From assembly GCA_963709995.1 (NCBI GenBank), contig CAVPYN010000004.1, forward strand, positions 62,001-126,000: 64,000 nucleotides of DNA, read 5' to 3'. Shown here one piece after another: positions 24,897 to 35,082 of this stretch. The notes beneath the pieces were generated by a model. That model was not told the origin of the DNA. It saw only the letters and a list, made by a program, of their open reading frames with translations, and made no database searches. This DNA is from JAUIIK01 sp963709995 (GTDB lineage: Bacteria > Chloroflexota > Chloroflexia > Thermomicrobiales > CFX8). The position numbers were made by a program, and so were the translations under genes. Within the stretch, counting starts at the first letter, position 1; each line of letters begins with the position of its first letter.

Positions 24897-27786
24897 ATGA
24901 TCTACGGACGCGACCGTGAGCGTGCCCAGCTTCATGAGCTCCTCGACGACGCCATCGCCGGCCAGGGCTCACTGGCGCTCATCAGTGGTGAGGCTGGGAT
25001 CGGTAAGACGACGCTGGTCGACGACCTCATGCACGAAGCCGGGCAACATGACTGCCTCATCCTCAGCGGCGGCTGCTACGACCTCACGACGACCCCGCCC
25101 TACGGGCCATGGGTCGAGATCACGCGCGGCTACGTTCCCGATGATGAGCTTCCCCTTCTACCTGAGCCGCTCGTAGAAGGTCGCGGGCTGGATGCTATTC
25201 CCAGTCAGAGCGCTCTCTTCCGGTTGATTATGACCTTCTTTGCTGATATCAGCGCTCAACGCCCGCTCCTGATCGTGCTTGAGGATCTGCACTGGAGCGA
25301 TCTGGAGAGTCCTGCCCTGCTGCGCTATCTGGCACGGGAACTGGGAAACAATCGAGTACTGATCGTTGCCACCTATCGCGACGATGAACTCACCCGGCGT
25401 GATTCGTTCTTTCAACTCATTCCCATCCTGGTTCGTGAGAGCGGGGCGACGCGCATCGATCTGCGGCGCTGGAACACCGATGAGATCAGCGGGTTCGTGC
25501 GACAACAGTACCGGCTTGATGACGAGGATTTTGAACGACTCGGCTCCTACCTGTTCGAGCAGACCGAGGGCAATCCACTCTTCATCCAGGAAATGCTCAG
25601 TACGCTGAAGGCCGAAGCCATCCTGTGGCGCTCTGACGATGTATGGTCACTCGATGCTCTCGACCGTGTTGCCGTTCCCCCATTTGTCGTCCAGCTCATC
25701 GAAGGGCGCTTGTCCACGCTGGATGCGCCTACCCGGAAACTGCTCGAGCTGGCGTCAGTCATTGGTCAGGAGGTGTCACTCGAACTTCTGATGCGGTTCA
25801 GCGGAACTAGTGCGGACGATCTTGCGCCATCTCTGAATCGGGCACTTGAGACCCGGTTATTCGATGAGACTGTTGATCCAGATGTGGTCCAGTTCAGGCA
25901 TGCGCTGGTCCGCGAAGCGCTCTATAGCGGGATCATGCTGCTGCAGCGCCAGTCCTGGCATCGTCACCTCGCCGATATCATGCTGGATATGGAGCATCCC
26001 GATCCGGATAGGCTGGTGACGCACCTTGAGCGGGCCAGCGACCCTCGACTCCTTGGGTGGCTCATTCGCTCTGGTGATAGTGCTGCGGCGCGTTACGCAT
26101 GGGATACCGCAGTCGAGCGATATGAGCGGGCAGTTACCTTGCTGGATTTGCGAGGATCAGCAGATCCGGCTCAACTCTGCGAAATCTTGTTGAAGCTCGG
26201 GAACGCCCAGAGCAACGCTGGGACTGGGCGCGGGCAGGTTCGCGGCGCCGGAAACGACCCTGAAGCCCAGGCAACCTTCTGGAGAGTCGTCGACGTTGCT
26301 CGTAGTGCCGGATTGCCGACCTATCTCGCTGAGGCTGCACTTGGTATTGCAGGGAACAACGTCGTCGCCCTTCATGGAGGGCCTGATGGCGTCCGGCTTA
26401 CGGCCGAAGCGCTTGAGCTACTTCCAGATGCAGAAAGCACAATTCGAGCCCGTTTACTCGCTCGTCTTGCAACCGGAGTCGTCGCTCTTGAGTACCTTGA
26501 ACTTCTAACGGGGATTGGCACACTCGAACAGGTTGACCATTGGAGCAAGAGGGCCGTCGCCATGGCTAGGCGGCTCCGGGATCGCGAGACACTTGCCTAC
26601 ACTCTCAACTGTCGCAATGCCATTATCGAGGATGTCTATCATCGTGAAGAACATCGCAACAACAGCGCCGAACTTGTAACGCTGGCAACCCAGCTACGTC
26701 ACTTCCCGCTTTTGGCCGACGGACTATACAGCCAGATAGTCGGCTTCAGCCTCGACGGAGATCTGGATGCTGCACAGGAGACACTCGCGCGATTCGGAGC
26801 AGTTAGTGAGCAACTCGCGATGCCGATCTATGACTGGCGAACATCCGTCCATCAGTCCGGCCTAGCACTTAGTGAAGGACGCTTTCAGGCGGCTGCACGG
26901 CAAATCGAGCGTTGTAACGCTATCTGGCCACAGAGCTCATCTGGTCGCACGCAGGAACTATTCTTCGCTCGGGAGATGGGCGATCTTGAAACGATGAGTA
27001 AGACTGAGCGATCTGGACGCGCTAGAAACCTCCAGTTGACAGACCATCTGCTCCTTCTATTGGAATCTGGTCAACTAGAGTCCGCCAGACGATCATTTGA
27101 GTCCTACATCGACGACGGGCGGTTCTTCAGTGAGACAGCTCAGAGGTCAGGAGGTTGGCCTTATGCCATGGTGATCCTGACCGAAGCCTGTCGTGCACTT
27201 GATGATACCGGTCGCGCCCGAACGCTCTATGGACACCTGGTTGCCTACGATGGCCTCAACGCCTTCGCCCGGCATTCTCTCTTCTCAATGGGCGCTATCG
27301 GACACTATCTCGGCTTACTGGCGGCAGCGATGGGTGACTTCGATCGTGCCGACGAACATTTTGCCCAGGCGCTGGAGCAGAACGAGGGTTGGGGCTTCAC
27401 TCCGGCTGCGGCCTATACGTGCTATGAATGGGCTAGGGCGCTGATCCAACGGGGAGATGAACATGATCGGGAACGGGCCCTGAACCTGCTCAACGAAGCA
27501 CATGCGACCGCCCGCAAACTCGGTATGGTCCGGCTCCAGCAGCTTACCGGGGCATTGACCTTAGGACCTTCGACCTGCGGGCACAGACAGCCTGGGCGGG
27601 CTTTCGCCACGCGAGACCGAGGTCATCGAGCTGGTCGTCGAAGGGCTGAGCAACCCCGAGATCGGCGAGCGGCTCTACATCTCGCCGCGCACCGTCTCCC
27701 AGCACCTGCGCTCGGTCTTCAACAAGCTCAACGTCAACAACCGCGCCGCCGCCTCTGCCCGCTGGATCGAGCTCAGCCGCGACTGA
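24897..27786 (+). pseudogene. giant AAA-LuxR transcriptional regulator with frameshift before the HTH
   Basis: MIYGRDRERAQLHELLDDA opens the STAND/AAA module. Walker A is GEAGIGKTTLVDD, Walker B is LLIVLEDLHWSDLE, and sensor ATYRDDEL follows. Next come about 550 residues of TPR-like helical repeats. The frame then runs on without the expected DNA-binding domain to 27938. The next frame (open from 27565) encodes a perfect LuxR HTH: LSPRETEVIELVVEGLSN, then EIGERLYISPRTVSQHLR, ending TGA 27786. One extra base between about 27540 and 27590 would explain this. Family role: ligand-triggered, ATP-dependent activator. ATG 24897 has GAGGAGGG six to seven bases upstream; ATG 24852 is an alternative. 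If the frameshift is real, the protein cannot bind DNA. Confidence 0.75.
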
Positions 27787-27980
27787 TCCCATCACTTTGC
27801 CCGTTCCCATTGCGGGACTGCCGTAGTCCTAACCGGGCAGCCGATCCAGCGTTGCGCGACTACCGCAATCGCAGGTGGTCCGCGTATGTTACGGCAGTCA
27901 GACGATGTGGAATGAGGGCCCTCCTTCCTAGAGTGTGAAGCACAGAGATCGACGTGCAGGCACACACTAAGGAGGACAGC

Positions 27981-28421
27981 ATGCAGGCACAGACAATCAG
28001 ACGGCTTCAGGAGTTTCGTTTCAATGTCTTCATAATCGGCTCGCTCGCCGTGATCGGTCTCGCGGTCACCACCATCTTCGCTATCCAGGCGCTAACGGGT
28101 GGGGGGACGACCATCGAGCGGCAAGAACTGTCGCCAGTCAACCTGGTTCAGGAGGATCCGCCACTTGCCGATGACTGGGTCGATCCGTATTTCTCCAGAA
28201 GCGTAGGTGACAGCTACGTGCAGGAAGATCCGGCGATGCCGGTCGGCTGGGTCGACTCATACTTCTTCAGCAACACGGTTGACAGCTATGTGCAGCAAGA
28301 TCCACCCCTTCCCGAGGGCTGGGTTGACCCCTACTTCAACCGGCCGGAGGTCATCGTCGAGCAGCGGGATCCGCCTCTACCTGAAGGCTGGGTCGATCCC
28401 TACTTCTCAAAGAATGACTAG
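27981..28421 (+). CDS. membrane-anchored four-repeat protein of unknown function
   Basis: 146 residues; ATG six bases after AAGGAGG (an upstream in-frame GTG at 27954 lies before that site). A short basic N-terminus and one helix (VFIIGSLAVIGLAVTTIFAI) anchor the protein. The rest, probably outside, is four near-identical repeats of about 24 residues with core QEDPPLPEGWVDPYF, in which every Trp, the final Tyr-Phe and most Asp-Pro pairs are kept. No family recognised. A short GC-rich inverted repeat (AGCCC/GGGCT, 28452-28469) follows and may end transcription. It sits between two AAA-LuxR genes, suggesting it is a target or partner of one of them; this is inference from position. Confidence 0.75.
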   Translation: MQAQTIRRLQEFRFNVFIIGSLAVIGLAVTTIFAIQALTGGGTTIERQELSPVNLVQEDPPLADDWVDPYFSRSVGDSYVQEDPAMPVGWVDSYFFSNTVDSYVQQDPPLPEGWVDPYFNRPEVIVEQRDPPLPEGWVDPYFSKND

Positions 28422-28569
28422 ATGATTTCACTTTGCCAGAGCCGCCCGGGCAGCCCAAGTGTCCGGGCTTCATCGTTGAGCGTTCGATTCACAGGCCCAT
28501 CTTGACGCTGAGTGCCTTCCCACGGAAGATGATCATGGGCATATCGTAATCTCAACTGTCAGGATAGCC

Positions 28570-31500
28570 ATGACAGGCTCGCCCACAGCCGCCGGCAACT
28601 ACCCCGGTTCCCCCTTCGTCGGGCGGGAGACGGAGCTTGCTGCCTTGCGCGAGGCGCTGGCGAGTGCGCTCCGTGGCCATGGGCGGATCGTGCTGGTGAC
28701 CGGCGAACCTGGCATTGGCAAGACCCGGACGTCAGAAGAGATCCTGACCGTGGCGCGCGAAGGTGGGGCAGAGGTACTCTGGGGACGCTGCCAAGAGTGG
28801 GAAGGCGCGCCAGCCTACTGGCCCTGGCTCCAGATTCTCCGCCGCTACGTCGAACGCACTCCCGAGGAGACGATTCAAGCTAACCTGACCGGCATTGCTG
28901 GCGACCTGGCTCAGATCATGCCGGAGCTGGAACGGTTCGCAGACACAGCTCAGAGCGGCCCTGCCGCTTCACCCGAGCAACGGCGCTTCCGGCTTTTCGA
29001 CGCGATGTCACGGCTGCTGCGGGTGGTCTCACAGCGTCAGCCACTCGTCCTCGTTCTCGACGACCTCCACTGGGCCGACCAACCGTCGCTGCGGCTGCTG
29101 GAGTTCATTGCTCAGGACGTCCACGAGCTGCCGTTGCTGCTGATCGCGACCTATCGCAATGTCGAGCTCGATCGCCAGCACCCACTGACCGGGACTCTCG
29201 CCGAGCTCTCCCGCGACCCGGCCAGCCGGAGGATCATCCTCCACGGTCTCGATAGCGACGCGGTCAGCCGCTACATCGAGCTGACCTCAGACCAGGAGCC
29301 GCCGCCCGGCCTCGTCGAAGCGGTGCTGGAGGAGACTGAGGGCAACCCCTTCTTCATGACCGAGGTCGTCGGCTGGCTACAGAACGAGGGACGGCTTAGC
29401 GAAGGAAGCGCTAACGACACATGGACGATTCGGATTCCCGAGAGCGTCCGCGAAGCGATCGGCAACCGGCTCGACCGCCTGAGTCCGGAGACGAACGAGA
29501 TCCTGACCGTCGCCGCTGTCATCGGCCGCGAGTTCCAGCTGCAACTGCTGGCCCGGGCTACGGGGATCGAGACGCTGGAGCTGCTCGACCGGTTGGACGA
29601 GGCGGTCCAGGCCGGCGTTCTCGACGAGTTGGATCAGCCCGGCGACTACCGCTTCAGCCACGCCCTGATTCAGGAGACGCTCTACAACGAACTGACGACC
29701 AGCCGGCGGCTGCGCCTCCACTCAACGGTTGGAACGGCACTGGAAGCACTGCACGCGAACGATCTCGCCCCCCACTACGCCGAACTCGCCCACCACTTCT
29801 CGGAATCCGCCCTCGCCGGCAACGCCGACAAGGCCATTGACTACGCCACGAAGGCCGGCGATCAGGCGATGGAAAGCGTGGCTTGGGAATCTGCGGTTAG
29901 ATTTCGCGCACGAGCCCTGGACTTACTAGATGCGTTACCAGATGGAAACGATAAGACTGTCCTATGCGATCTTCAGCTGGCTCTTGCCGAGGCGTTTTGG
30001 ATGTCTGGTGACGCTGAGCAAGGACGTTCTACCGCTTTGGCTGCTGCCAATACAGCACGTGAAACCAACGATGGATATCGTCTGGCGAGGGCTGCCCAGG
30101 CGTACTCGGGAGGTGATCGAATACTCGTTCTCAACCCGAATCAAATCGCCGCGGAATTGATTGAAGAAGCCCTCGGCCATCTGTCCGATCGCAATGATCG
30201 CCTTCGGGCTGATCTGCTTGCCAGGTGGGTGAGATTCTCAGGCTTCAGTCCCGATACAAACCACCTTCGCCGACAACGGGCAGCGAAGGCCGTTGCTATT
30301 GCTAGTAGGCTCGATCACACTCAATCCCTGGTCCACGCATTGAGCGCCGAGCGCATCGCGCTTGTTGCCGGGGAGGACTGTTTTCGTTCCGATGTAGTCA
30401 ACAGACGCTTGGAACTTTCACAACGTCTTGAGCAGTTGGCTTCGGATGTAGACTTTGGCCATGTGAGCTGGTTTGGCACGACAGCGATCGAACGAATGCT
30501 CCTCGGGACTGTCAGCCTCGCTGAGCTTGATGAGTACTGGCAGGAACTGGATGCCCGGATACAATCGGCGCACATCCCGGGTGATCTCCTCTTCATTTCG
30601 ATCTTTCGCATCATGCTTGAGGCTATGACTGGAAACTACCAAGCAGCGCTGCAGTTGGCGCGGCAGGCGTATCCTCACGCTTATCGAGCTGCAAGCAAGC
30701 CAGAGACCCACTCCTTCATTGGACAGTCTCTCTTTGCGATCTATAGAGAGCAAGCCGAACTGACCGGGTTCATCGATGAAATCGACCGCTTTATCGACGA
30801 TCCAGGCTGGGAACTCTATTGGCGAATTCGCTTGATCCTCGCTCGTTTTGAAGTTGACGACGTCGAGCAGGCGAGACAAGAGTTCGAGCGCTTCGCTGTT
30901 GACGAATTCGCAAGCCTGCCACCGGATTGGAATTGGCTGGAGAATGTAGCAACGCTAGGAGAGATCGCCCATCTCTTCGACGACATTGAGCGTGCAGCCG
31001 TGCTTTATGAGTTCTTGATTCATTACAAGACCTACAACGCGGTGATGATTTTCTCGTGGGACTTCATCGGGGCGGTGGCCTACTACCTCGGGCTTCTGGC
31101 GACGACGCTTGAGCGCTGGGACGACGCGAAAGAGCACTTCCAGTTCGCGCTTGAACGGCATGAGTACATGCAGCTGCCGCCCTATATCGCCAATACACAA
31201 CATCAGCACGCGGCGATGCTGGTCAAGCGCGGGGACGCGGAAGACATCAGCCGAGCGCGCGAGTTGAACCAGCAGGCGCTGGCGGCAGCGCTGGAGATGG
31301 GAATGGTGCGGCTGGAGCGGTTGGCGACGGCGCTGGCGGAGAAGATCGACGAGCGGGGTTCGGTCGTGGTTTCAGCCGACGGCGCGCCGTATGACCTGAC
31401 GCCGCGTGAGCTGGAGGTGCTCGCGTGTCTGGTGCGGGGCAGCACCGACCGGGAGATCGCCGACGATCTCTCGATCAGCCACCGGACGGTTCAGGTGCAC

Positions 31501-31581
31501 GTCTCGAACATCCTCGGGAAGCTGGAGGCCGGGTCGCGGACGGCTGCGGCGGCGCTGGCGATTCGGGAGGGGCTGGTGTGA
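28570..31581 (+). CDS. giant AAA-LuxR (STAND/MalT-like) transcriptional regulator
   Basis: 1003 residues, intact. SPFVGRETELAALREAL, Walker A GEPGIGKTRTSEE, Walker B LVLVLDDLHWADQ and sensor IATYRNVEL form the STAND ATPase. Residues about 410-900 are TPR-like helices. The C-terminal LuxR HTH reads LTPRELEVLACLVRG, then ADDLSISHRTVQVHVSN. Such proteins stay monomeric until a ligand and ATP cause oligomerisation and promoter activation. It is related to the frameshifted neighbour at 24897, and its first residues match the relic at 18812. Codon use from about 29,880 to 31,000 is less GC-biased than at the ends. Ligand and regulon unknown. Confidence 0.9.
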   Translation: MTGSPTAAGNYPGSPFVGRETELAALREALASALRGHGRIVLVTGEPGIGKTRTSEEILTVAREGGAEVLWGRCQEWEGAPAYWPWLQILRRYVERTPEETIQANLTGIAGDLAQIMPELERFADTAQSGPAASPEQRRFRLFDAMSRLLRVVSQRQPLVLVLDDLHWADQPSLRLLEFIAQDVHELPLLLIATYRNVELDRQHPLTGTLAELSRDPASRRIILHGLDSDAVSRYIELTSDQEPPPGLVEAVLEETEGNPFFMTEVVGWLQNEGRLSEGSANDTWTIRIPESVREAIGNRLDRLSPETNEILTVAAVIGREFQLQLLARATGIETLELLDRLDEAVQAGVLDELDQPGDYRFSHALIQETLYNELTTSRRLRLHSTVGTALEALHANDLAPHYAELAHHFSESALAGNADKAIDYATKAGDQAMESVAWESAVRFRARALDLLDALPDGNDKTVLCDLQLALAEAFWMSGDAEQGRSTALAAANTARETNDGYRLARAAQAYSGGDRILVLNPNQIAAELIEEALGHLSDRNDRLRADLLARWVRFSGFSPDTNHLRRQRAAKAVAIASRLDHTQSLVHALSAERIALVAGEDCFRSDVVNRRLELSQRLEQLASDVDFGHVSWFGTTAIERMLLGTVSLAELDEYWQELDARIQSAHIPGDLLFISIFRIMLEAMTGNYQAALQLARQAYPHAYRAASKPETHSFIGQSLFAIYREQAELTGFIDEIDRFIDDPGWELYWRIRLILARFEVDDVEQARQEFERFAVDEFASLPPDWNWLENVATLGEIAHLFDDIERAAVLYEFLIHYKTYNAVMIFSWDFIGAVAYYLGLLATTLERWDDAKEHFQFALERHEYMQLPPYIANTQHQHAAMLVKRGDAEDISRARELNQQALAAALEMGMVRLERLATALAEKIDERGSVVVSADGAPYDLTPRELEVLACLVRGSTDREIADDLSISHRTVQVHVSNILGKLEAGSRTAAAALAIREGLV

Positions 31582-31650
31582 GGGCGAGGCGAATAAGCGA
31601 AACGATGCATCGCCCGTACAGGAATGCGGCATTGCCGGGAAGGTGAATGG

Positions 31651-31974
31651 ATGGCAGGGCAGGATCGCGGCTATAGCTACTCGTTGATCGTCGTCGACAA
31701 TTTCCACATGGGAGATATCGAAGAGAAGGACGAGTATGAGCTGGGGCCATTCGCCAGCTGTGACGAGGCGGCGAAGCACGCTCGCGGGATCATCGATGCC
31801 TTCGCAAGAGACCAGGCTACCGGGAAGAACGCCGATGAACTCTATAGAGGCTGGGCTCAATACGGCGAGACGCCCATCCTCGCAACCAACGACCCCGACT
31901 GCACATGCAGCGGCAGGGAGTATGCCCGACGGAGATTCGAGGAACTCCATGGCCAGAACGTTCAGGATGGCTGA
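31651..31974 (+). CDS. small conserved hypothetical protein
   Basis: 107 residues; ATG start at 31651, preceded by GGAAGGTG. The pattern YSYSLIVVDNFHMGDIEEKD followed by YELGPFASCDEAAKHARGI, and later ADELYRGWAQYGETPIL, matches a small soluble family known from many proteobacterial and other genomes without an assigned function. Predicted alpha/beta, no membrane segment. Two cysteines (DCTCSG) lie near the C-terminus. It follows the LuxR regulator by 69 bases on the same strand and may be read from it. Confidence 0.7.
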   Translation: MAGQDRGYSYSLIVVDNFHMGDIEEKDEYELGPFASCDEAAKHARGIIDAFARDQATGKNADELYRGWAQYGETPILATNDPDCTCSGREYARRRFEELHGQNVQDG

Positions 31975-32056
31975 GCCTCTGAAATTATTGGTCTGTCCCA
32001 CCCAGGACTGGATGGCGACTCGTTCTGGACTAAAGTTGCAGGAGGAGGCTCAAGCA

Positions 32057-32317
32057 ATGAATCTGGAATCAGAAAACCGGGCGCGAAACATGGGGATCGG
32101 CATCGCGATCGGGGTGGGCACGGGCGCTGCCCTCTTTGCTACTACCGGAGAGTCCGTGTTCATCGCGATCGGCGTCGCACTGGGTGTCGCTGTTGGCGTA
32201 GCGCTGGGACAGGAACAGGAACCCTCCCCAGCCGCTCGCCGCCTGATGCTCCTGACTCTCGGGCTTGGCATCATCGCCCTCGTCGCGCTTACCATCATCT
32301 ACTTCCTCATTCGCTGA
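32057..32317 (+). CDS. small glycine-zipper membrane protein
   Basis: 86 residues; ATG nine bases after GGAGGAGG, an exceptionally strong site. Two glycine/alanine-rich hydrophobic stretches (MGIGIAIGVGTGAALFA and FIAIGVALGVAVGVALG) form a glycine-zipper hairpin, followed after a short charged loop by a third helix (LMLLTLGLGIIALVALTIIY). No named family; similar zipper proteins are often membrane-stress or structural components. It lies on the same strand as its neighbours, with no evident operon. Confidence 0.7.
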   Translation: MNLESENRARNMGIGIAIGVGTGAALFATTGESVFIAIGVALGVAVGVALGQEQEPSPAARRLMLLTLGLGIIALVALTIIYFLIR

Positions 32318-32589
32318 TACTCATCGTCTTCGACTTTTCAGCATGACCCGAGCAGCAGGTGAGAGCAGCTTGCTCCGGCCACAAATCGCGTCACGACAAT
32401 GGGGTAGGTGTGGTTCACATCGATCATCCGCTCCACAGGTAGCCTCTTCCAGTCATCCCGCGCACTGACAGCCGTTCCTTCCTGATGGGCCCGGGATACT
32501 CTGTAGCAGGTACGGATAGACAAGGTCCGCGAAAATCTCTCAGACGGTCTACACTGTTCTCCACAGCAGCATTATGCAAGGAGGTCAGG

Positions 32590-33702
32590 ATGAAGGCGGC
32601 GATTTGCTACACCTATGGAGATCCGCTGGTCGTTGAGGAAATCGAGCTGGAGGGTCCGAAAGCTGGCGAGGTGCGAGTGCGGGTGGCTGCCGCCGCGATC
32701 TGTCACAGCGACGTTCATCTGATCCGTGGCGACTGGCGACAGGATTTTCCGGTGCTCAGCGGCGAGCAGACGGTCGGCGTCGTCGCCGGGCACGAGGCAT
32801 CGGGAATTGTCGAAGAGGTCGGGCCAGGAGTGACGATCGTCGAGCCGGGCGATCATGTCATCGTGACCTTGATGCGCTCCTGTGGCCGCTGCTTCTTCTG
32901 TGGCACGGGCCAAACGCACCTCTGTGAAGGTCACTACGCCCTGAACGAAGAGACCCGTATGCGGCTGCCGGATGGGCGACCGCTCTTCCAGGGGATAAGG
33001 ACATCGGCATTCGCCGAGCAAACGATTGTCGATCAGTCCCAGCTGGTGCCAATTCCAAAAGAGATCCCGCTTGATAGCGCGTCGTTGCTGGCCTGCGGGG
33101 TGATCACCGGCTTGGGGGCGGTCGTCAATACCGCCGGCGTGCCGCCAGGCAGCAGTGTCGTGGTGATCGGCTGCGGTGGGGTGGGGCTGAATTCAGTCCA
33201 GGGCGCGAGCCTCTCCGGTGCCAACCCGATCATCGCTGTCGATCTTCTGGACAACAAGCTGGACGCGGCCCGGGAGTTTGGCGCGACGCATACGATCAAT
33301 GCATCAACGGAACCGGACCCGGCCGGCAGGGTGCGCGAACTCACCCACGGTCGCGGCGCGGATTACGCCTTCGTGACCGTTGGCGATGCGAGACCCGTTT
33401 CAGACGCGATCAAGATGGTCCGCCGGGGTGGCGCGGTGACACTGGTTGGCATTCCAGAGGCCGAGGCGACGGTTCCACTCTCGGTCGGCGGAAGCGTCGG
33501 CCAGGAGATCCGGTTGATGGGCAGCGTCATGGGCTCGACCCGATTAAGCGTCGACGTGCCCCGGCTCGTCGATCTCTACCAGAGTGGCCGTCTACGGCTC
33601 GACGAACTGATCACCAGGCGCTACCCGCTGGAGGAGATCAACGAAGCGATCGAGTCGATGGAACGTGGCGAGGCACTGCGCAACGTTGTTGTCTTTCAGT
33701 AA
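32590..33702 (+). CDS. zinc-dependent MDR alcohol dehydrogenase
   Basis: 370 residues; ATG six bases after GGAGG. Catalytic zinc ligands: C38 (AAICHSDVH) and H68/E69 (GHEASGIVEEVG). Structural zinc: C98, C101, C104 and C112 in RSCGRCFFCGTGQTHLC. The Rossmann loop VIGCGGVGLNSVQGA with Asp at the end of the next strand (IAVDLLDNK) points to NAD(H). It resembles class III / NDMA-dependent alcohol and aldehyde dehydrogenases in length and motif order. Substrate unknown; the next gene is a methyltransferase 87 bases downstream, not obviously linked. Confidence 0.92.
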   Translation: MKAAICYTYGDPLVVEEIELEGPKAGEVRVRVAAAAICHSDVHLIRGDWRQDFPVLSGEQTVGVVAGHEASGIVEEVGPGVTIVEPGDHVIVTLMRSCGRCFFCGTGQTHLCEGHYALNEETRMRLPDGRPLFQGIRTSAFAEQTIVDQSQLVPIPKEIPLDSASLLACGVITGLGAVVNTAGVPPGSSVVVIGCGGVGLNSVQGASLSGANPIIAVDLLDNKLDAAREFGATHTINASTEPDPAGRVRELTHGRGADYAFVTVGDARPVSDAIKMVRRGGAVTLVGIPEAEATVPLSVGGSVGQEIRLMGSVMGSTRLSVDVPRLVDLYQSGRLRLDELITRRYPLEEINEAIESMERGEALRNVVVFQ

Positions 33703-33789
33703 GCGGATAGGCCGCGTTCCGTAGCGTCGGCCCGCCGGTGTTGACGTGTCGTTGCCGGCGCCGCGAGATGGTGTTTGAGAGAGGGTTGG

Positions 33790-34644
33790 ATGCGCATGAC
33801 CAGTAGATCTCCTGACTTCCCGGAGTACACCGAGCTGGCGACCGAATCGTGGGACAACCTGGCCGAATGGTGGGACGACGCGATCGGCGACGGCAACCCG
33901 ACCCAGGATCTCATTGTCGAACCCTACACCGAGAAGCTGCTTGAACTCCAATCGGGCGAGCGCGTGCTCGACATCGCCTGCGGGGCAGGGCGCTTCGCTC
34001 GCCGCATGGCCGGCGCCGGGGCGATCGTCACCGCCTTCGACCATTCCGAGCGCTTCATCAACCGGGCGCGGGAGCGCTCTCAGGGCTACGAGGACAAGAT
34101 CAGCTACCACGTCGTCAACGCCACCGATTCCGATGCGATGATCGCGTTGACTGGCGGCGAACCGTTCGACGCCGCCGTTTGCACGATGGCAATCATGGAC
34201 ATGGCCGAGATCACGCCGCTCTTCAGGACAATGCCCCGGTTGCTCAAGCCCGATGGCCGCTTCGTCTTCTCGGTCAGCCACCCCGTCTTCAATACCGAGC
34301 ATGCGCGCCCGACTATCGAGCGTCTGCACGTCGGCAGCGAAGTCGTCAACCGCTACGCCGTCAGCGTCTCCGACTATCTCGATATGCGCATGGATCGGGG
34401 CATCGGCGTTCCGGGCCAGCCCGATCTCCAGCACTACTTCGACCGGCCGATCAGCGTCCTCGTCAACACCGCCTCCGACTGCGGCCTCGTCCTCGACCGG
34501 CTGGAGGAGCCCGCCTACCCCCGCGGCACCCCGGCCGAGAATCCGCTTTCCCAGGCGAATTTCGAGTTCATTCCCTGGGTGCTGCTGGGCCGCTTCCGGG
34601 TGGCCGGACCATTAGGAAGCTCGCTCACTTTTCGTCAAGAGTGA
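33790..34644 (+). CDS. class I SAM-dependent methyltransferase
   Basis: About 284 residues. Motif I VLDIACGAGRFARRMAG, then TAFDHSERFINRARE, VVNATDSD and FDAAVCTMAIMDMAEI, followed by LKPDGRFVFSVSHPVF. This is the UbiG/biotin-synthesis BioC-like arrangement. The SVSHPVF motif after the fifth strand is common in the family of toxin- or metabolite-modifying enzymes annotated only as methyltransferase. Starts ATG 33790 or 33796 share a GAGAGGG site. A long antisense open frame over this gene is a GC-driven shadow. Substrate unknown. Confidence 0.88.
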   Translation: MRMTSRSPDFPEYTELATESWDNLAEWWDDAIGDGNPTQDLIVEPYTEKLLELQSGERVLDIACGAGRFARRMAGAGAIVTAFDHSERFINRARERSQGYEDKISYHVVNATDSDAMIALTGGEPFDAAVCTMAIMDMAEITPLFRTMPRLLKPDGRFVFSVSHPVFNTEHARPTIERLHVGSEVVNRYAVSVSDYLDMRMDRGIGVPGQPDLQHYFDRPISVLVNTASDCGLVLDRLEEPAYPRGTPAENPLSQANFEFIPWVLLGRFRVAGPLGSSLTFRQE

Positions 34645-35082
34645 GACGTCATTTCAATCCGTGAGTCGATGGCAGGCTCAGCCAGACCGGCGATCCGTCG
34701 GCCGGGTGCGATGAGTACCTGGCCGATCTGCTGCCGCAACAGCGTGAAGCTCGATATCACCGTTGCTGTAAGGGCAAGTGGTCACGTCCGTAGATTACAG
34801 GACGTTCCCCGCGACGACGTGATCGCCAGATGGAGTCGGCCATCGTTGAGTGCCTCGGTTTCGTCGCATCGGGTGCGGCATAGCAGGGTGGGCTGGACGA
34901 ATCCGGAGCGAGGATTGGTGCGTTGAGTTAACCAGTAGCGGATTGGTGAAAGTCCCCGGCAAGCGTCTGGACTGGCTCGATATCGGCTGCTAGTGTGACC
35001 CTCAGACCATCATTTGTGAAAGAGGTGATTCGGAGGCGACCGTGGCTCGATTGTGGCAGTCGATCAGCAATGAAACGGTCCC
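34645..35082. other. intergenic, no supported gene
   Basis: 438 bases. A frame around 34709-34792 gives DEYLADLLPQQREARYHRC, which looks like a coding fragment but has no recognisable family and a stop soon after. The remainder has no ribosome site with an open frame and no clear hairpin. Possible site of past gene loss. Confidence 0.3.

Noticed and set aside
33592..34434. 280-codon antisense open frame over the methyltransferase
   Set aside because: GC-driven shadow; translated sequence has no domain pattern and no ribosome site, while the opposite strand is a clear methyltransferase.
34946..34957. GTGAAAGTCCCC, similar to a group II intron 5' motif
   Set aside because: No further intron domains or reverse transcriptase; 12 bases are not enough.
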